Shown piece by piece: positions 1-11,579 of a stretch of 64,000 bases of DNA. The notes beneath the pieces are model-generated. The model had not been told where the DNA came from and made no database searches. It worked only from the letters and a program-made list of their open reading frames with translations. A program made the position numbers and the translations under genes. Source of the DNA: an unidentified bacterial endosymbiont (GTDB taxonomy: Bacteria; Pseudomonadota; Gammaproteobacteria; Enterobacterales; Enterobacteriaceae); NCBI RefSeq assembly GCF_918797525.1, contig NZ_OU963893.1:1054001-1118000 (forward strand), given 5' to 3'. The first letter of the stretch is position 1. The number at the start of each line of letters is the position of its first letter.

Positions 1-636
1 GCGACGATCCGTACTGAAGAACCCCACGGCGGCGTTGCGCGGCAGATATTCCACAACGACGGCATTCTGGCGTTCCTGCCGTTAAGCGATCCGCACCTGT
101 GCTCAATTGTCTGGTCTCTGGTGCCTGAAAAAGCGCAACTGATGCAGGACGTTACGCCGGGGGCGTTTAGCCAGGCGCTGTGCCTCGCCTTTGATAACCG
201 CCTGGGGCTGTGCACGCTTGAAAGCGAGCGTCTGGTGTTCCCGTTAACCGGGCGTTACGCACGTCAGTTTGCGGCGCACCGCCTCGCGCTGGTGGGCGAT
301 GCGGCACATACCATCCACCCGCTGGCCGGGCAGGGCGTTAATCTCGGTTTTATGGATGCGGCTGAACTGGTTGCTGAGCTGCGTCGTTTGCACCGTGAAG
401 GCAAAGACATTGGCCAACAACTCTATCTACGTCGCTACGAGCGTAGCCGCAAACACAGTGCGGTGATGATGCTGGCGGGTATGCAGGGATTTCGCGAGCT
501 GTTTGCCGGGGATAATCCGGCGAAAAAACTGCTGCGCGATATTGGTCTCAAACTCGCCGATACCCTCCCCGGAGTGAAACCTCAGCTCCTTCGTCAGGCG
601 ATGGGTCTTAACGATCTCCCGGACTGGCTGCGCTAA
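1..636 (+). CDS. ubiI: FAD-dependent 2-octaprenylphenol hydroxylase UbiI, C-terminal part
   Basis: The reading frame is open from the first base, so the gene is cut by the window start; about 211 residues remain of roughly 400. UbiI (formerly VisC) is a flavoprotein monooxygenase that hydroxylates the ring at C5 during ubiquinone synthesis. The fragment contains the family's second FAD-binding motif, GDAAHTIHPLAGQGVNLGF, around base 300-350, and ends in a tail (ending NDLPDWLR) nearly identical to what I remember of E. coli UbiI. UbiI rather than the paralogue UbiH is favoured because UbiI lies directly upstream of gcvT in E. coli, as here. Confidence 0.93.
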   Translation, partial: ATIRTEEPHGGVARQIFHNDGILAFLPLSDPHLCSIVWSLVPEKAQLMQDVTPGAFSQALCLAFDNRLGLCTLESERLVFPLTGRYARQFAAHRLALVGDAAHTIHPLAGQGVNLGFMDAAELVAELRRLHREGKDIGQQLYLRRYERSRKHSAVMMLAGMQGFRELFAGDNPAKKLLRDIGLKLADTLPGVKPQLLRQAMGLNDLPDWLR

Positions 637-660
637 TATCGATCTCCATCACATTTTATT

Positions 661-682
661 TTCCCGGCCTTTGCGCCGGGAA
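661..682. terminator. Hairpin after ubiI
   Basis: An 8-bp perfect stem (TTCCCGGC / GCCGGGAA) with a 6-base loop starts 25 bases after the ubiI stop. No T-run follows on the plus strand, so it may be a weak terminator or only a 3'-end stabilising structure. Confidence 0.4.
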
Positions 683-699
683 ACTGCGCTCGTTTGAAA

Positions 700-1062
700 T
701 ATTCTAATCCCACCTCTATTTTCGCATTAGATAATCTAATCCTGTCATATTCAGGGTGCAGAAATTACGCCCGTTTTCCCACATGAAATATCATTGCATG
801 CTGATAATGTTGTACTCATGTTAATTTTATGCGGGCTTAATCGCAGTTTGCCAGTGAATAACTCTGTAGGCTCCATAGGGTTTTTTGGTCATAAGCTAAT
901 GTGATGACCTGTTTTACCTTATGGTTAATCGCCAGTTTCGATGGTAAGTTCAGGTTAAAGAGAACGTTTGCGTCGACGTCCTAAGGTTACGCCGCCGCCG
1001 GGTTTCGTGCCCATTTCTGTGTGCGAAACGCACGTTAGCCCCGCTTATTCAACGAGGAAAAG
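700..1062 (+). promoter_or_regulatory. gcv control region with GcvA-type CTAAT motifs
   Basis: This 426-base gap between ubiI and gcvT holds no gene. GcvA of E. coli recognises CTAAT; the motif appears at 704-708, 736-740 and 896-900, with the inverse ATTAG at 726-730. The 704-740 cluster is AT-rich. AATGTGATGACCTG at about 899 resembles half of a CRP site. The leader ends in an AGGAAA ribosome site before the gcvT ATG. In E. coli this operon is controlled by GcvA/GcvR, Lrp, PurR and CRP; only the motifs are seen here. Confidence 0.55.
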
Positions 1063-2157
1063 ATGGCTCAACAGACTCCTTTGTATGAACAACACGTGTT
1101 ATGCGGCGCCCGCATGGTGGACTTCCACGGCTGGATGATGCCGCTGCACTATGGCTCGCAAATCGATGAGCACCACGCGGTGCGCACCGATGCCGGCATG
1201 TTCGACGTCTCCCACATGACAATTGTCGATCTGCGCGGTAGCCGCACTCGGGAGTTTTTGCGTTATCTGCTGGCCAATGATGTCGCAAAACTGAAAACGC
1301 CGGGTAAAGCGCTCTATACCGGCATGCTAAATGCCTCCGGCGGGGTGATTGATGACCTTATCACCTACTACTTCACCGAAGATTTTTTCCGCCTCGTTGT
1401 CAATTCCGCCACCCGTGAAAAAGACCTCTCCTGGATAACCCAACACGCTGAACCCTACGCCATCGACATCACCGTGCGTGATGACCTGGCGCTGATCGCC
1501 GTGCAGGGGCCAAACGCGCAGGCAAAAGCAGCCTCGCTTTTCAGCGACGAGCAGCGTAAAGCCACCGAAGGCATGAAGCCATTCTTCGGCGTGCAGGCGG
1601 GCGACCTGTTTATCGCGACCACTGGCTATACCGGTGAAGCGGGTTACGAAATTGCCATGTCGAATGAAAAAGCGGCTGATTTCTGGCGTGCCCTGGCGGC
1701 GGAGGGCGTCAAGCCAGCCGGCCTGGGCGCGCGCGATACGCTGCGTCTGGAAGCGGGCATGAACCTTTACGGTCAGGAGATGGACGAAGGCGTTTCTCCG
1801 TTGGCCGCGAATATGGGCTGGACCATCGCATGGGAACCTGCAGACCGCGAGTTTATTGGCCGTGAAGCGCTGGAAATGCAGCGTGAAAAAGGCACTGAAC
1901 AGCTGGTTGGCCTGGTGATGAAAGAAAAAGGCGTCCTGCGCGGCGAGCTGCCGGTGCGTTTTACCGATGCGCACGGCAACCCTCGCGAAGGCGTGATCAC
2001 CAGCGGAACCTTCTCTCCGACGCTGGGCTACAGTATTGCCCTGGCGCGTGTTCCGACGGGCATTGGCGAAAAGGCGGTGGTGCAGATCCGCAACCGAGAA
2101 ATGCCGGTCAACGTGACTAAACCGATTTTTGTTCGCGCCGGTAAGCCGGTCGCTTAA
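1063..2157 (+). CDS. gcvT: Glycine cleavage system T protein (aminomethyltransferase)
   Basis: 364 residues, the same length as E. coli GcvT. The T protein takes the aminomethyl group held on lipoyl-GcvH and transfers its one-carbon unit to tetrahydrofolate, releasing ammonia and giving 5,10-methylene-THF. The folate/catalytic segment [11 protein letters not shown] lies at residues 93-103, with the conserved acidic pair at 97-98. The ATG start follows AACGAGGAAAAG. It is first in an operon with gcvH (23 bases downstream) and gcvP. Confidence 0.97.
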   Translation: MAQQTPLYEQHVLCGARMVDFHGWMMPLHYGSQIDEHHAVRTDAGMFDVSHMTIVDLRGSRTREFLRYLLANDVAKLKTPGKALYTGMLNASGGVIDDLITYYFTEDFFRLVVNSATREKDLSWITQHAEPYAIDITVRDDLALIAVQGPNAQAKAASLFSDEQRKATEGMKPFFGVQAGDLFIATTGYTGEAGYEIAMSNEKAADFWRALAAEGVKPAGLGARDTLRLEAGMNLYGQEMDEGVSPLAANMGWTIAWEPADREFIGREALEMQREKGTEQLVGLVMKEKGVLRGELPVRFTDAHGNPREGVITSGTFSPTLGYSIALARVPTGIGEKAVVQIRNREMPVNVTKPIFVRAGKPVA

Positions 2158-2180
2158 TCATTTTTATCAGGAGAACTTCA

Positions 2181-2570
2181 ATGAGCAATGTGCCAGCAGA
2201 ACTGAAATACAGCAAAGAACACGAGTGGCTGCGCAAAGAGATGGACGGCACTTACACCGTCGGGATCACCGAGCATGCGCAAGAGCTGCTGGGCGACATG
2301 GTGTTTGTTGACCTGCCCGACGTGGGCACGACCGTTAGCGCGGGTGATGACTGCGCCGTGGCTGAGTCCGTCAAAGCGGCTTCAGACATCTATGCACCCG
2401 TCAGCGGTGAAATTGTTGCCGTAAACGATGCGCTGAGCGATTCGCCGGAACTGGTGAACAGTGAGCCGTATGAAGGCGGCTGGATCTTTAAGATCAAAGC
2501 CAGCGACGAAGCACAGGTTGCCGCGCTGCTGGATGCGACCGCATACGCAGCGCTGTTAGAAGACGAGTAA
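2181..2570 (+). CDS. gcvH: Glycine cleavage system H protein (lipoyl carrier)
   Basis: 129 residues. This small carrier moves the aminomethyl intermediate between GcvP, GcvT and dihydrolipoamide dehydrogenase on a lipoyl arm. The lipoylated lysine is K65 in [13 protein letters not shown], the usual position. AGGAGAAC lies just before the ATG. It is the middle gene of gcvTHP. Confidence 0.97.
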   Translation: MSNVPAELKYSKEHEWLRKEMDGTYTVGITEHAQELLGDMVFVDLPDVGTTVSAGDDCAVAESVKAASDIYAPVSGEIVAVNDALSDSPELVNSEPYEGGWIFKIKASDEAQVAALLDATAYAALLEDE

Positions 2571-2573
2571 ACC

Positions 2574-2604
2574 TTCTCCCTCTCACCAAAGGTGAGAGGG
2601 AGAA
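2574..2604. repeat. Short palindrome of the CCCTCTC type between gcvH and gcvP
   Basis: TTCTCCCTCTCACC pairs with GGTGAGAGGGAGAA around a 3-base loop, a 14-bp perfect stem followed by A residues. It sits in the 71-base gcvH-gcvP gap and may lower or protect downstream mRNA. Related CCTCTCC palindromes occur at 5734 and 34654 in this window. Confidence 0.75.
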
Positions 2605-2641
2605 AAAACACATTCACTGCACGTTTCAGGAACCATCGCTC

Positions 2642-5515
2642 ATGACACAGACTTTAAGCCAGCTTGAAAACCGTGGCGCCTTCATTGAACGTCATATTGG
2701 GCCGGACGCTCAGCAACAGCTGGAGATGCTGAAGACAGTTGGCGCGGATTCATTAAACGCACTGACAGGCCAGATCGTGCCACACGATATCCAGCTTGCC
2801 ACACCGCCTCAGGTAGCTAAAGCCACCACGGAATTCGCGGCCCTGGCGGAGCTGAAGGCGATCGCCGGTCTCAACAAGCGCTATAAGTCTTACATTGGCA
2901 TGGGTTACACCCACGTGCAGTTACCGCCGGTTATTTTGCGCAATATGCTGGAAAATCCGGGCTGGTACACCGCTTACACCCCGTATCAGCCGGAAGTGTC
3001 TCAGGGCCGTCTGGAAGCGCTGCTGAACTTTCAGCAGGTGACGCTGGATCTGACCGGTCTGGACATCGCTTCCGCTTCCCTGCTGGACGAAGCTACCGCG
3101 GCAGCCGAAGCGATGGCGATGGCTAAGCGCGTGAGTAAGCTGAAAAATGCGAACCGTTTCTTCGTGGCGGCGGACGTCCATCCCCAAACACTGGACGTGG
3201 TGCGCACCCGCGCGGCAACCTTTGGTTTTGAGGTGCTGGTGGACGATGCGGCCAACGTGCTGGATCACCAGGACGTCTTTGGCGTGTTGCTACAGCAGGT
3301 GGGCACAACCGGTGAAGTACACGATTACCGTGCGCTGATGGCCGAACTGAAATCCCGTAAGGTGATCGTTAGCGTAGCGGCTGATTTTATGGCGCTGGTG
3401 CTACTAACCGCACCAGGCAAACAGGGCGCGGATATCGTATTCGGCTCTGCGCAACGCTTCGGCGTACCGATGGGCTACGGTGGCCCACACGCAGCTTTCT
3501 TTGCTGCGAAAGATGAATTCAAACGCTCCATGCCTGGGCGTATTATCGGAGTATCAAAAGATGCTGCCGGTAACACCGCGCTGCGTATGGCAATGCAGAC
3601 CCGCGAGCAGCATATCCGCCGCGAGAAAGCGAACTCCAATATTTGTACTTCGCAGGTACTGCTGGCGAACATCGCCAGCCTGTATGCCGTATTCCATGGC
3701 CCGGCTGGACTGAAACGCATTGCCAGCCGCATTCACCGTCTGGCCGATATTCTGGCCTGTGGCCTGCAGCAAAAAGGCCTCAAGCTGCGCCATGAATACT
3801 ATTTCGACACTCTGTGCGTTGAGGTGGCCGACAAAGCAGCCGTGCTGGCCCGCGCTGATGCGGCACACATAAATCTGCGAAGCGATATCCACAACGCAGT
3901 GGGTATTACGCTTGACGAAAGTACCACCCGTGAAGATGTTCTGAATCTGTTTAAGGTTCTGCTGGGCGACGCGCACGGTCTGGACATCGACGCGCTCGAT
4001 AAAGAGGTGGCGTTCGACAGCCTTTCTCTGCAGGCCAGCATGCTGCGTGACGACGCGATCCTCACGCATCCGGTATTCAACCGCTATCACAGCGAAACCG
4101 AGATGATGCGTTATATGCACTCTCTGGAGCGCAAAGATCTGGCGCTGAACCAGGCGATGATCCCGCTGGGCTCCTGCACCATGAAGCTGAACGCGGCGGC
4201 AGAGATGATCCCCATCACCTGGCCTGAGTTCTCCGAACTGCACCCGTTCTGTCCGGCTGAACAGGCGGAAGGTTACCACCTGATGATCAACCAGCTCTCC
4301 GACTGGCTGGTGAAGCTGACCGGTTATGACGCGCTCTGCATGCAGCCGAACTCCGGCGCGCAGGGAGAATACGCGGGTCTGCTGGCTATCCGCCATTATC
4401 ACGAAAGCCGTAACGAAGGCCACCGTGATATTTGCCTGATCCCAAGCTCCGCGCACGGCACCAACCCGGCGTCTGCCCAGATGGCCGGTATGGAAGTGGT
4501 GGTGGTTGCCTGCGATAAAAATGGCAATATCGATTTGATCGATCTGCGTGCCAAAGCCGAAAAGGCGGGGAATAAACTCTCCTGCATCATGGTGACCTAC
4601 CCGTCGACTCATGGCGTTTACGAAGAGACAATCCGCGAAGTGTGTGAAATGGTGCATCAGTTCGGCGGCCAGGTTTATCTCGACGGCGCGAACATGAACG
4701 CGCAGGTCGGTATCACCTCGCCGGGCTTTATCGGCGCCGACGTCTCGCACCTGAACCTGCACAAAACCTTCTGTATTCCGCACGGCGGCGGCGGCCCGGG
4801 TATGGGGCCTATCGGGGTGAAAGCGCACCTGGCGCCGTTTGTGCCGGGCCACAGCGTGGTGCAGATTGAAGGTATGCTGACCCGTCAGGGGGCGGTTTCT
4901 GCGGCACCGTTCGGTAGCGCCTCGATCCTGCCCATCAGCTGGATGTATATTCGCATGATGGGTGCAGAGGGCCTGAAGCAGGCAAGCCAGGTGGCGATCC
5001 TGAACGCTAACTATATTGCGACTCGTCTGAAATCGGCCTTCCCGGTGCTCTATACCGGCCGCGATGGTCGCGTGGCGCACGAATGTATTCTGGATATTCG
5101 CCCGCTGAAAGAGCAGAGCGGCATTAGTGAACTGGATATCGCTAAGCGTCTGATCGACTACGGTTTTCATGCGCCAACTATGTCGTTCCCGGTCGCGGGT
5201 ACCTTGATGGTGGAGCCAACGGAGTCCGAAAGCAAAGCCGAGCTTGACCGCTTTATCGATGCAATGCTGGCTATCCGCATGGAGATCGACCGCGTGCAGG
5301 ATGGAGAGTGGACGCTTACAGACAACCCACTGGTTAATGCGCCGCACACCCAGAATGAGCTGGTAGCAGAGTGGAACCACGGTTACAGCCGCGAGCTGGC
5401 GGTCTTCCCGGCCGGCGTGGCAAACAAATACTGGCCAACCGTGAAGCGTCTTGATGATGTGTACGGCGACCGCAATCTGTTCTGCTCCTGCATACCGATG
5501 AGCGAATACCAGTAA
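2642..5515 (+). CDS. gcvP: Glycine dehydrogenase (decarboxylating), P protein
   Basis: 957 residues, full length for the single-chain P protein. It decarboxylates glycine with pyridoxal phosphate and loads the aminomethyl group on lipoyl-GcvH. The PLP lysine lies in [18 protein letters not shown] (about K708), followed by the glycine-rich loop typical of the family. The N-terminal half is the non-catalytic pseudo-subunit of the two-domain fold. A long open frame on the opposite strand of this gene (3554-5545) is a high-GC shadow. It ends the gcvTHP operon. Confidence 0.97.
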   Translation: MTQTLSQLENRGAFIERHIGPDAQQQLEMLKTVGADSLNALTGQIVPHDIQLATPPQVAKATTEFAALAELKAIAGLNKRYKSYIGMGYTHVQLPPVILRNMLENPGWYTAYTPYQPEVSQGRLEALLNFQQVTLDLTGLDIASASLLDEATAAAEAMAMAKRVSKLKNANRFFVAADVHPQTLDVVRTRAATFGFEVLVDDAANVLDHQDVFGVLLQQVGTTGEVHDYRALMAELKSRKVIVSVAADFMALVLLTAPGKQGADIVFGSAQRFGVPMGYGGPHAAFFAAKDEFKRSMPGRIIGVSKDAAGNTALRMAMQTREQHIRREKANSNICTSQVLLANIASLYAVFHGPAGLKRIASRIHRLADILACGLQQKGLKLRHEYYFDTLCVEVADKAAVLARADAAHINLRSDIHNAVGITLDESTTREDVLNLFKVLLGDAHGLDIDALDKEVAFDSLSLQASMLRDDAILTHPVFNRYHSETEMMRYMHSLERKDLALNQAMIPLGSCTMKLNAAAEMIPITWPEFSELHPFCPAEQAEGYHLMINQLSDWLVKLTGYDALCMQPNSGAQGEYAGLLAIRHYHESRNEGHRDICLIPSSAHGTNPASAQMAGMEVVVVACDKNGNIDLIDLRAKAEKAGNKLSCIMVTYPSTHGVYEETIREVCEMVHQFGGQVYLDGANMNAQVGITSPGFIGADVSHLNLHKTFCIPHGGGGPGMGPIGVKAHLAPFVPGHSVVQIEGMLTRQGAVSAAPFGSASILPISWMYIRMMGAEGLKQASQVAILNANYIATRLKSAFPVLYTGRDGRVAHECILDIRPLKEQSGISELDIAKRLIDYGFHAPTMSFPVAGTLMVEPTESESKAELDRFIDAMLAIRMEIDRVQDGEWTLTDNPLVNAPHTQNELVAEWNHGYSRELAVFPAGVANKYWPTVKRLDDVYGDRNLFCSCIPMSEYQ

Positions 5516-5542
5516 TCGTGTTGGTTTCGTAACGTACGCTGC

Positions 5543-5565
5543 CACCCGGCTTTTTGAGCCGGGTG
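5543..5565 (+). terminator. Hairpin after gcvP
   Basis: CACCCGGC and GCCGGGTG form an 8-bp perfect stem with loop TTTTTGA, 27 bases past the gcvP stop. The T-run is in the loop rather than after the stem, so termination strength is uncertain. Confidence 0.4.
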
Positions 5566-5579
5566 AGTATGTGGATTAG

Positions 5580-5711
5580 GCGTCCAAACGCGCAGTGGAT
5601 TCGCTGACGACCGGGTTAGCGCTGGAGGTGGCGCAAGCGATTGTCTGGCTGCTAAGCGAGAAGGCGTCGTACGTGACGGGGAGTGTTATTGAGTTAGCAG
5701 GCGGGAAATGA
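5580..5711 (+). pseudogene. ygfF: Remnant of the short-chain dehydrogenase gene ygfF
   Basis: The frame reads ASKRAVDSLTTGLALEVA followed at once by QAIVWLLSEKASYVTG and a tail ending ELAGGK before a TGA stop. Both parts match remembered E. coli YgfF, an SDR-family oxidoreductase. ASK belongs to the catalytic YxxxK region and the second part is the C-terminus. About 50 residues that normally separate them are missing. The parent has an EVA segment at each end of the lost stretch, so the joint looks like a deletion between short repeats. Everything upstream of ASK is also lost and the frame is closed by TAG at 5577. Its place between gcvP and bglA is where ygfF lies in E. coli. Confidence 0.8.
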
Positions 5712-5733
5712 ATTAGCCTTACAGCTCACCCTG

Positions 5734-5758
5734 GCCCTCTCCGCATAGGGGAGAGGGC
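5734..5758. repeat. Short CCCTCTCC palindrome between ygfF scar and bglA
   Basis: GCCCTCTCC and GGAGAGGGC form a 9-bp stem with a 7-base loop, just after the stop of the ygfF scar and 9 bases from the bglA stop. The leader CTCACCCTG before it recurs in similar form near 34640. It may serve as a 3'-end structure for the converging units. Confidence 0.7.
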
Positions 5759-5766
5759 GGGAAAAA

Positions 5767-7293
<1,527 letters not shown>

Positions 7294-7316
7294 TCACATC
7301 AAAAAAACAGGGTGTT

Positions 7317-8054
7317 TTATTCTGTCAATTTCTTCGCCAGCTTTCGTCCAAGCGACTCAAGAATATAGATGACAGGAATTTGGGTCGTAATATCGTAAAC
7401 ACCGGCAATACGCGTTTGTGGGACATGCCAGGAGAGATTAAAGTCTGCCAGTTTTGCCAGACGAGAGTGTTCGTGGCTGGTAATAGAGAGCACTTTGCAG
7501 TGGCGCAGGCTGAACTGACTGGCAAAACGCAGAATTTCCTCGGTTTCACCGGATACGGAGAGCACGATTGCCAGCGCATTTTTAGCCATATCATTAGTGA
7601 CCGGAAAATAAGGATCGTCAATATGATTGCTGAACTTGCCAATATTTGAGAAGAAGCGAGCACCATATTTCGCAAGCGAGCCGGAGGTCCCTGCTCCAAC
7701 AAATATAATACGTTCAGACGATAAAATAATATCGACGGCATCATCCAGTAACGCATCAAATTCTTCATTGTTAACGCTTTTGAAGAAGCTAATAATTTCG
7801 CTGGCAGCAAAATTCGCCTGCTGAGGTTCGTTCTGTTCTAAATAGAGCTTAAAACGCACGCGGAATTCAGAGTAGCCTTGGCAGTTGAGCTTGCGGCAAA
7901 AGCGCAGGATAGTGGTGGTGGAGACCCCGGCCGCATCCGCCAGCTCGCGGATTGTCATGTACATCACCTTATCGCGGTTCTTAATGACATAGTTGTAAAC
8001 CATCATCTCCAGGTTATTAAGGTTGGCAATGGCGGAATGGGTGAACATGCTCAC
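7317..8054 (-). CDS. RpiR/MurR-family transcriptional regulator
   Basis: Up to 245 residues. The N-terminal third is an RpiR-type helix-turn-helix (MTIRELADAAGVSTTTILRFCRKL, residues about 32-56); the rest is a SIS phosphosugar-binding fold (IIFVGAGTSGSLAKYGARFFSNIG and AIVLSVSGETEE). Such proteins sense phosphosugars. The GTG at 8054 lies 10 bases after a GAGAGAGAG purine run; the ATG at 8048 would give a product two residues shorter. Its position just upstream of bglA suggests control of bglA or sugar-phosphate metabolism; this is inference. The specific gene name is not recognised. Confidence 0.85.
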   Translation of the reverse strand: MSMFTHSAIANLNNLEMMVYNYVIKNRDKVMYMTIRELADAAGVSTTTILRFCRKLNCQGYSEFRVRFKLYLEQNEPQQANFAASEIISFFKSVNNEEFDALLDDAVDIILSSERIIFVGAGTSGSLAKYGARFFSNIGKFSNHIDDPYFPVTNDMAKNALAIVLSVSGETEEILRFASQFSLRHCKVLSITSHEHSRLAKLADFNLSWHVPQTRIAGVYDITTQIPVIYILESLGRKLAKKLTE

Positions 8055-8313
8055 GGTGGCTAAACTCTCTCTCGAACGTCATGATTGAATCATACCATGT
8101 GGACTAACGGGGGAGACGGATTTATGCCCTTGATGTAATAAGTATTCAATGAATAACGCACGCCTGTGCGGTGAATTTTTAAAATAGAGTTGTGATTTTT
8201 ATAGATAAATTTGTGAATGGCATTTATTTTAGCTGACAGGTGTTCACTGGAATCATTCTCAGTTAGCATAGACGTACGATGATTATACATCTTACGTTTT
8301 CCCGGAGTTACTT

Positions 8314-8973
8314 ATGGTGAGAAAGCCATTAATGGCACAGGGATATTCACTGGCTGAGGAAGTAGCCAACAGCATTAGCCACGGCATTGGCCTGGTTTTT
8401 GGGATTGTCGGTTTAGTACTGTTGTTGGTGCAGGCGGTAGATTCCAACGCCAGCGCGATGGCCATTACCAGCTATAGCCTGTATGGCGGGAGTATGATCC
8501 TGCTGTTCCTGGCATCGACGCTTTATCATGCTATTCCACATCAGCGGGCTAAGATCTGGCTCAAAAAATTCGACCACTGCGCTATCTATCTTCTAATCGC
8601 AGGCACCTACACACCTTTTTTACTGGTGGGGCTAAATTCGCCGCTGTCGCGTGGCCTGATGATTATTATCTGGGGCCTGGCGCTGGTGGGGATCCTGTTC
8701 AAGCTGACAATTGCACACCAGTTCAAGGTATTATCGCTGGTAACCTATCTGACGATGGGCTGGCTGTCGCTGATTGTGGTTTATCAACTGGCGATAAAGC
8801 TGGCGGTGGGGGGCGTGACGCTTCTGGCGGTAGGGGGCGTGGTCTATTCGCTGGGCGTGATTTTTTACGTCTGTAAGCGTATTCCATACAACCATGCGAT
8901 ATGGCACGGCTTCGTGTTGGGCGGTAGCGTCTGCCACTTTTTGGCGATTTATCTGTACGTGGCACAGGTGTAG
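8314..8973 (+). CDS. trhA: TrhA/hemolysin III family membrane protein (YqfA)
   Basis: 219 residues with about seven membrane segments. It belongs to the PAQR/hemolysin III family; E. coli TrhA (YqfA) is tied to maintenance of membrane energetics during rapid growth. Conserved family residues include SHGIG near residue 23, STLYHAIPH near 66-74 and [17 protein letters not shown] near the C-terminus (the metal-site histidines). The ATG follows CCGGAGTTACTT. It is a single gene converging on ygfZ. The 259 bases upstream show no gene. Confidence 0.93.
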   Translation: MVRKPLMAQGYSLAEEVANSISHGIGLVFGIVGLVLLLVQAVDSNASAMAITSYSLYGGSMILLFLASTLYHAIPHQRAKIWLKKFDHCAIYLLIAGTYTPFLLVGLNSPLSRGLMIIIWGLALVGILFKLTIAHQFKVLSLVTYLTMGWLSLIVVYQLAIKLAVGGVTLLAVGGVVYSLGVIFYVCKRIPYNHAIWHGFVLGGSVCHFLAIYLYVAQV

Positions 8974-8980
8974 TTTTTAG

Positions 8981-9006
8981 GCCCGGTGAGCACAGCGCCA
9001 CCGGGC
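8981..9006. repeat. REP-like palindrome between trhA and ygfZ
   Basis: GCCCGGTG and CACCGGGC form an 8-bp stem around AGCACAGCGC, preceded by TTTTTAG. The pattern resembles the REP elements of Enterobacter-like genomes and sits in the 45-base gap between two converging genes, where it could stabilise or terminate both transcripts. Confidence 0.6.
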
Positions 9007-9018
9007 GATACAGCATTA

Positions 9019-9999
9019 TTACTCCTCCAGCGAATACGGCAGCGGCTCGATGCTCAGGGTATTCACATCATCACGCACGCGGAACACGCTGTCGGCTTCC
9101 ATGTCATTATTCATGACGACCTGAACCAGCATGCGACCATCATCAAGCTGCACGGCGGCTAACACGGTACCGGTACGACGCCAGTTCTCGCCCATTTTTA
9201 GCTCTAAATCTTCACCCGCTTGTGGAACGCGGCTGGCATGGCCTGCAAGCGTCCACAGGGCGCGTTTGTTCGCTCCACGGAATTTTGCGCGCGCAACCAT
9301 CTCCTGGCCGGTGTAGCAGCCTTTCTTAAAACTAATGCCACCCAACGCCTGGATGTTAGTGGCTTGCGGAATAAACTGCGCGCTGTTTGCGGCGTCAATC
9401 ACCGGCAGACCCGCTTCAATATTCAGTGCGAGCCACTGTTGGCTGTTATTAAACTGCGCTTCACCGCGTAGGGTTTCGGTCACGCGCTCGGCGGTGGCGA
9501 CATCGGTCACCAGCAGGAAACGCTCCGCCGGGTGCTCAAACCACAGGATGGACGTAGCACCTTCGCTAACCAGCGGTTTATCTGCGTCCGGCAGTGCGCC
9601 GAAAAGCTTTTTTAGCGCCGCACGAGCCTGAAAACCGGCTACGCCCAGCAGAACATGTTCATCGTCCGCGGCGATGGTCACTTTGGAAAAGACCGCATAC
9701 TTTTTCAGTTCGGTCAGTTGAGCATCACGCAGGCTACGGCGCTCAATAAAGGCGAATCCGTCCTGACGGCGGAACAGACGCAGGTTGCTCCACATCTTGC
9801 CTTTAGGATCGCAGTGCGCGGCGAGAAGATGCTGATGCTCAGTCATCTGGCTGACGTCGGCGGTGACCTGGCCCTGCAGATATTTTTCGGCGTCGGCGCC
9901 ACTGAGCGTCGCCAGCGCCCAGTCGTCAAGAGTAATAAGCGTCAGCGGCAGTCGCGCAGAGGCGGCGGGCTGGCGAGGAGAAAATGGAGTAAAGGCCAT
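9019..9999 (-). CDS. ygfZ: tRNA-modifying/Fe-S maturation protein YgfZ
   Basis: 326 residues, the length of E. coli YgfZ. A folate-binding protein with a GcvT-like fold that supports a subset of Fe-S enzymes, including the tRNA methylthiotransferase MiaB. The signature [17 protein letters not shown] with its conserved cysteine is present in the C-terminal half. It is divergent from sdhE, which is about 295 bases away and linked to flavoprotein/Fe-S assembly of succinate dehydrogenase. Confidence 0.95.
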   Translation of the reverse strand: MAFTPFSPRQPAASARLPLTLITLDDWALATLSGADAEKYLQGQVTADVSQMTEHQHLLAAHCDPKGKMWSNLRLFRRQDGFAFIERRSLRDAQLTELKKYAVFSKVTIAADDEHVLLGVAGFQARAALKKLFGALPDADKPLVSEGATSILWFEHPAERFLLVTDVATAERVTETLRGEAQFNNSQQWLALNIEAGLPVIDAANSAQFIPQATNIQALGGISFKKGCYTGQEMVARAKFRGANKRALWTLAGHASRVPQAGEDLELKMGENWRRTGTVLAAVQLDDGRMLVQVVMNNDMEADSVFRVRDDVNTLSIEPLPYSLEE

Positions 10000-10293
10000 A
10001 GTAGTATCCTGGATTGCTTAACGCTTTAATAATGCCTAATGGTAAAAGAGACTCCAGCCATTGCAAGCGCTTTCAGCAGGCCATTTGTGCCCTTGCCCGG
10101 TCGTGTGTAGCGCCACGCAAAAAAATGCAATCCTCTGTCTTTGTGGGGTTTATTCTGGATACCTGCTTCAGGTTTGCAATATTCCAGTAAAGAAACGATC
10201 GAAAACACGTTACACTACCTAGTGTCCCCGCAGAGAAATATAGAACACTGAACGGGGTGCCGACTGTGCCAAACGTAATGCAGGAAACAGAAC

Positions 10294-10560
10294 ATGGATA
10301 TTAACAACAAGGCCCGTCTTCACTGGGCATGCCGCCGCGGTATGCGTGAGCTTGATATTTCCATCATGCCTTTTTTCGAGCATGAGTATGACAGCTTAAG
10401 CGATGATGATAAGCGTCTGTTTGTTCGCCTGCTTGAGTCAGACGATCCTGATTTATTTAACTGGCTGATGAATCACGGCAAACCCGCCGACACCGAGTTG
10501 CAACGGATGGTGCAATTAATTCAAACACGGAATCGGGAACGTGGTCCTGTGGCAATCTGA
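10294..10560 (+). CDS. sdhE: Succinate dehydrogenase flavinylation factor SdhE
   Basis: 88 residues. SdhE (YgfY) promotes covalent attachment of FAD to SdhA and FrdA. The family motif RGMRELD is at residues 14-20, the surface needed for contact with the flavoprotein. Its 3' end overlaps the next gene, ygfX, by 20 bases, so the two are translationally coupled. The 294 bases upstream, shared with the divergent ygfZ, show no gene. Confidence 0.95.
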   Translation: MDINNKARLHWACRRGMRELDISIMPFFEHEYDSLSDDDKRLFVRLLESDDPDLFNWLMNHGKPADTELQRMVQLIQTRNRERGPVAI

Positions 10561-10951
10561 TCTTCGCGTCTCGTGGCGCTCGCAGTGGATGTCATTAATG
10601 CTCCACGGCGTGGTTGCGGCCTTAGTTTTACTGATGCCGTGGCCGCTTAGCTACACCCCTGTATGGTTGCTTATGCTATCGTTTGTGGTTTTTGACAGCG
10701 TGCGTAGCCAGCGTCGAATCAACGCTCGTCAGGGTGAAATCAAATTACTGGTGGATTCTCGTCTGCGCTGGCAGGGCAAGGAGTGGGAGATCGTTGGAAT
10801 GCCCTGGATGCTCCGCTCAGGCATGATGCTACGGTTACGTAACGCGGGCGGTGGGCGTCGCCAGCATCTTTGGCTGGCCTCAGACAGCATGGATATCGCC
10901 GAGTGGCGAGATCTGCGTCGCACCTTTTTGCAGCAGCCGACGCAGGAATGA
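10541..10951 (+). CDS. ygfX: Membrane protein YgfX (CptA)
   Basis: 136 residues from a GTG start inside the end of sdhE. Two adjacent membrane segments (about residues 17-50) precede a cytoplasmic C-terminal part ([20 protein letters not shown]). In E. coli YgfX was described as the toxin partner of SdhE, acting on FtsZ and MreB; whether it is a true toxin is debated. The conserved overlap with sdhE supports joint function. It converges on fldB with a 5-base gap. Confidence 0.9.
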   Translation: MVLWQSDLRVSWRSQWMSLMLHGVVAALVLLMPWPLSYTPVWLLMLSFVVFDSVRSQRRINARQGEIKLLVDSRLRWQGKEWEIVGMPWMLRSGMMLRLRNAGGGRRQHLWLASDSMDIAEWRDLRRTFLQQPTQE

Positions 10952-10956
10952 GGGCG

Positions 10957-11478
10957 TCAGCTAAATTTCTCTGCCATTTCACCCAGAATTTGTTCGCACC
11001 AGTTTTGCAGACGTTCATCGCTGAGATCGTACTGGTTGGTTTCATCCAGCGCGAGCCCGACGAACAGCTGACCATCGGCGATAATCGGCTTTTTGCTGGT
11101 GAATTCGTAGCCTTCAGTGGGCCAATAACCAATAAACGTAACGCCTTTTGGTGCCAGCTTGTTGTGTAACATGCCGAGCGCATCCAGGAACCATTCACCG
11201 TAACCCAACTGATCGCCCATGCCGTACATGGCGATAATTTTACCGTCGAGGTTAAGCGTATCAAGTTGATCCCAGAGGGCTTCCCAGTCTTCCTGAATCT
11301 CGCCAAAATCCCAGGTCGGGATGCCGAGGATCAGCATGTCATACTGCTCCATCAAGGTAATGGCGTCATCTTTCAGGTTATGCAACGTCACCAGTTCCGG
11401 GCCGATGATGTCGCGAATTTTTTCTGCCGCCATTTCGGTGTAGCAGGTGCTGGAACCGTAGAACAGACCAATATTCAT
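10957..11478 (-). CDS. fldB: Flavodoxin 2 (FldB)
   Basis: 173 residues, a long-chain flavodoxin. The FMN phosphate loop is YGSSTCYTE at residues 8-16. FldB is a single-electron carrier and a SoxRS target in E. coli. FldB rather than FldA is favoured by the position next to xerD and sdhE-ygfX. Single gene, divergent from xerD. Confidence 0.94.
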   Translation of the reverse strand: MNIGLFYGSSTCYTEMAAEKIRDIIGPELVTLHNLKDDAITLMEQYDMLILGIPTWDFGEIQEDWEALWDQLDTLNLDGKIIAMYGMGDQLGYGEWFLDALGMLHNKLAPKGVTFIGYWPTEGYEFTSKKPIIADGQLFVGLALDETNQYDLSDERLQNWCEQILGEMAEKFS

Positions 11479-11579
11479 CGCGTAACAATCTCAATTCTTG
11501 CTATGAGTTTATGCGTAGTGTACCAGAAAGTGGTTGCATTCAGGCATAATGGACGGATTGCAGAATGAAAGGGGCTGAT

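Noticed and set aside
637..1062. Possible glycine riboswitch before gcvT
   Set aside because: No tandem aptamer-like conserved blocks could be seen, and control of gcvTHP in enterobacteria is by GcvA/GcvR and Lrp.
1327..1974. 215-codon open frame antisense to gcvT
   Set aside because: Same codon-bias shadow effect; no recognisable family.
3554..5545. 663-codon open frame antisense to gcvP
   Set aside because: It lies wholly opposite a conserved gene in GC-rich DNA, has His/Arg-rich low-similarity sequence and no ribosome site. It is a shadow frame.
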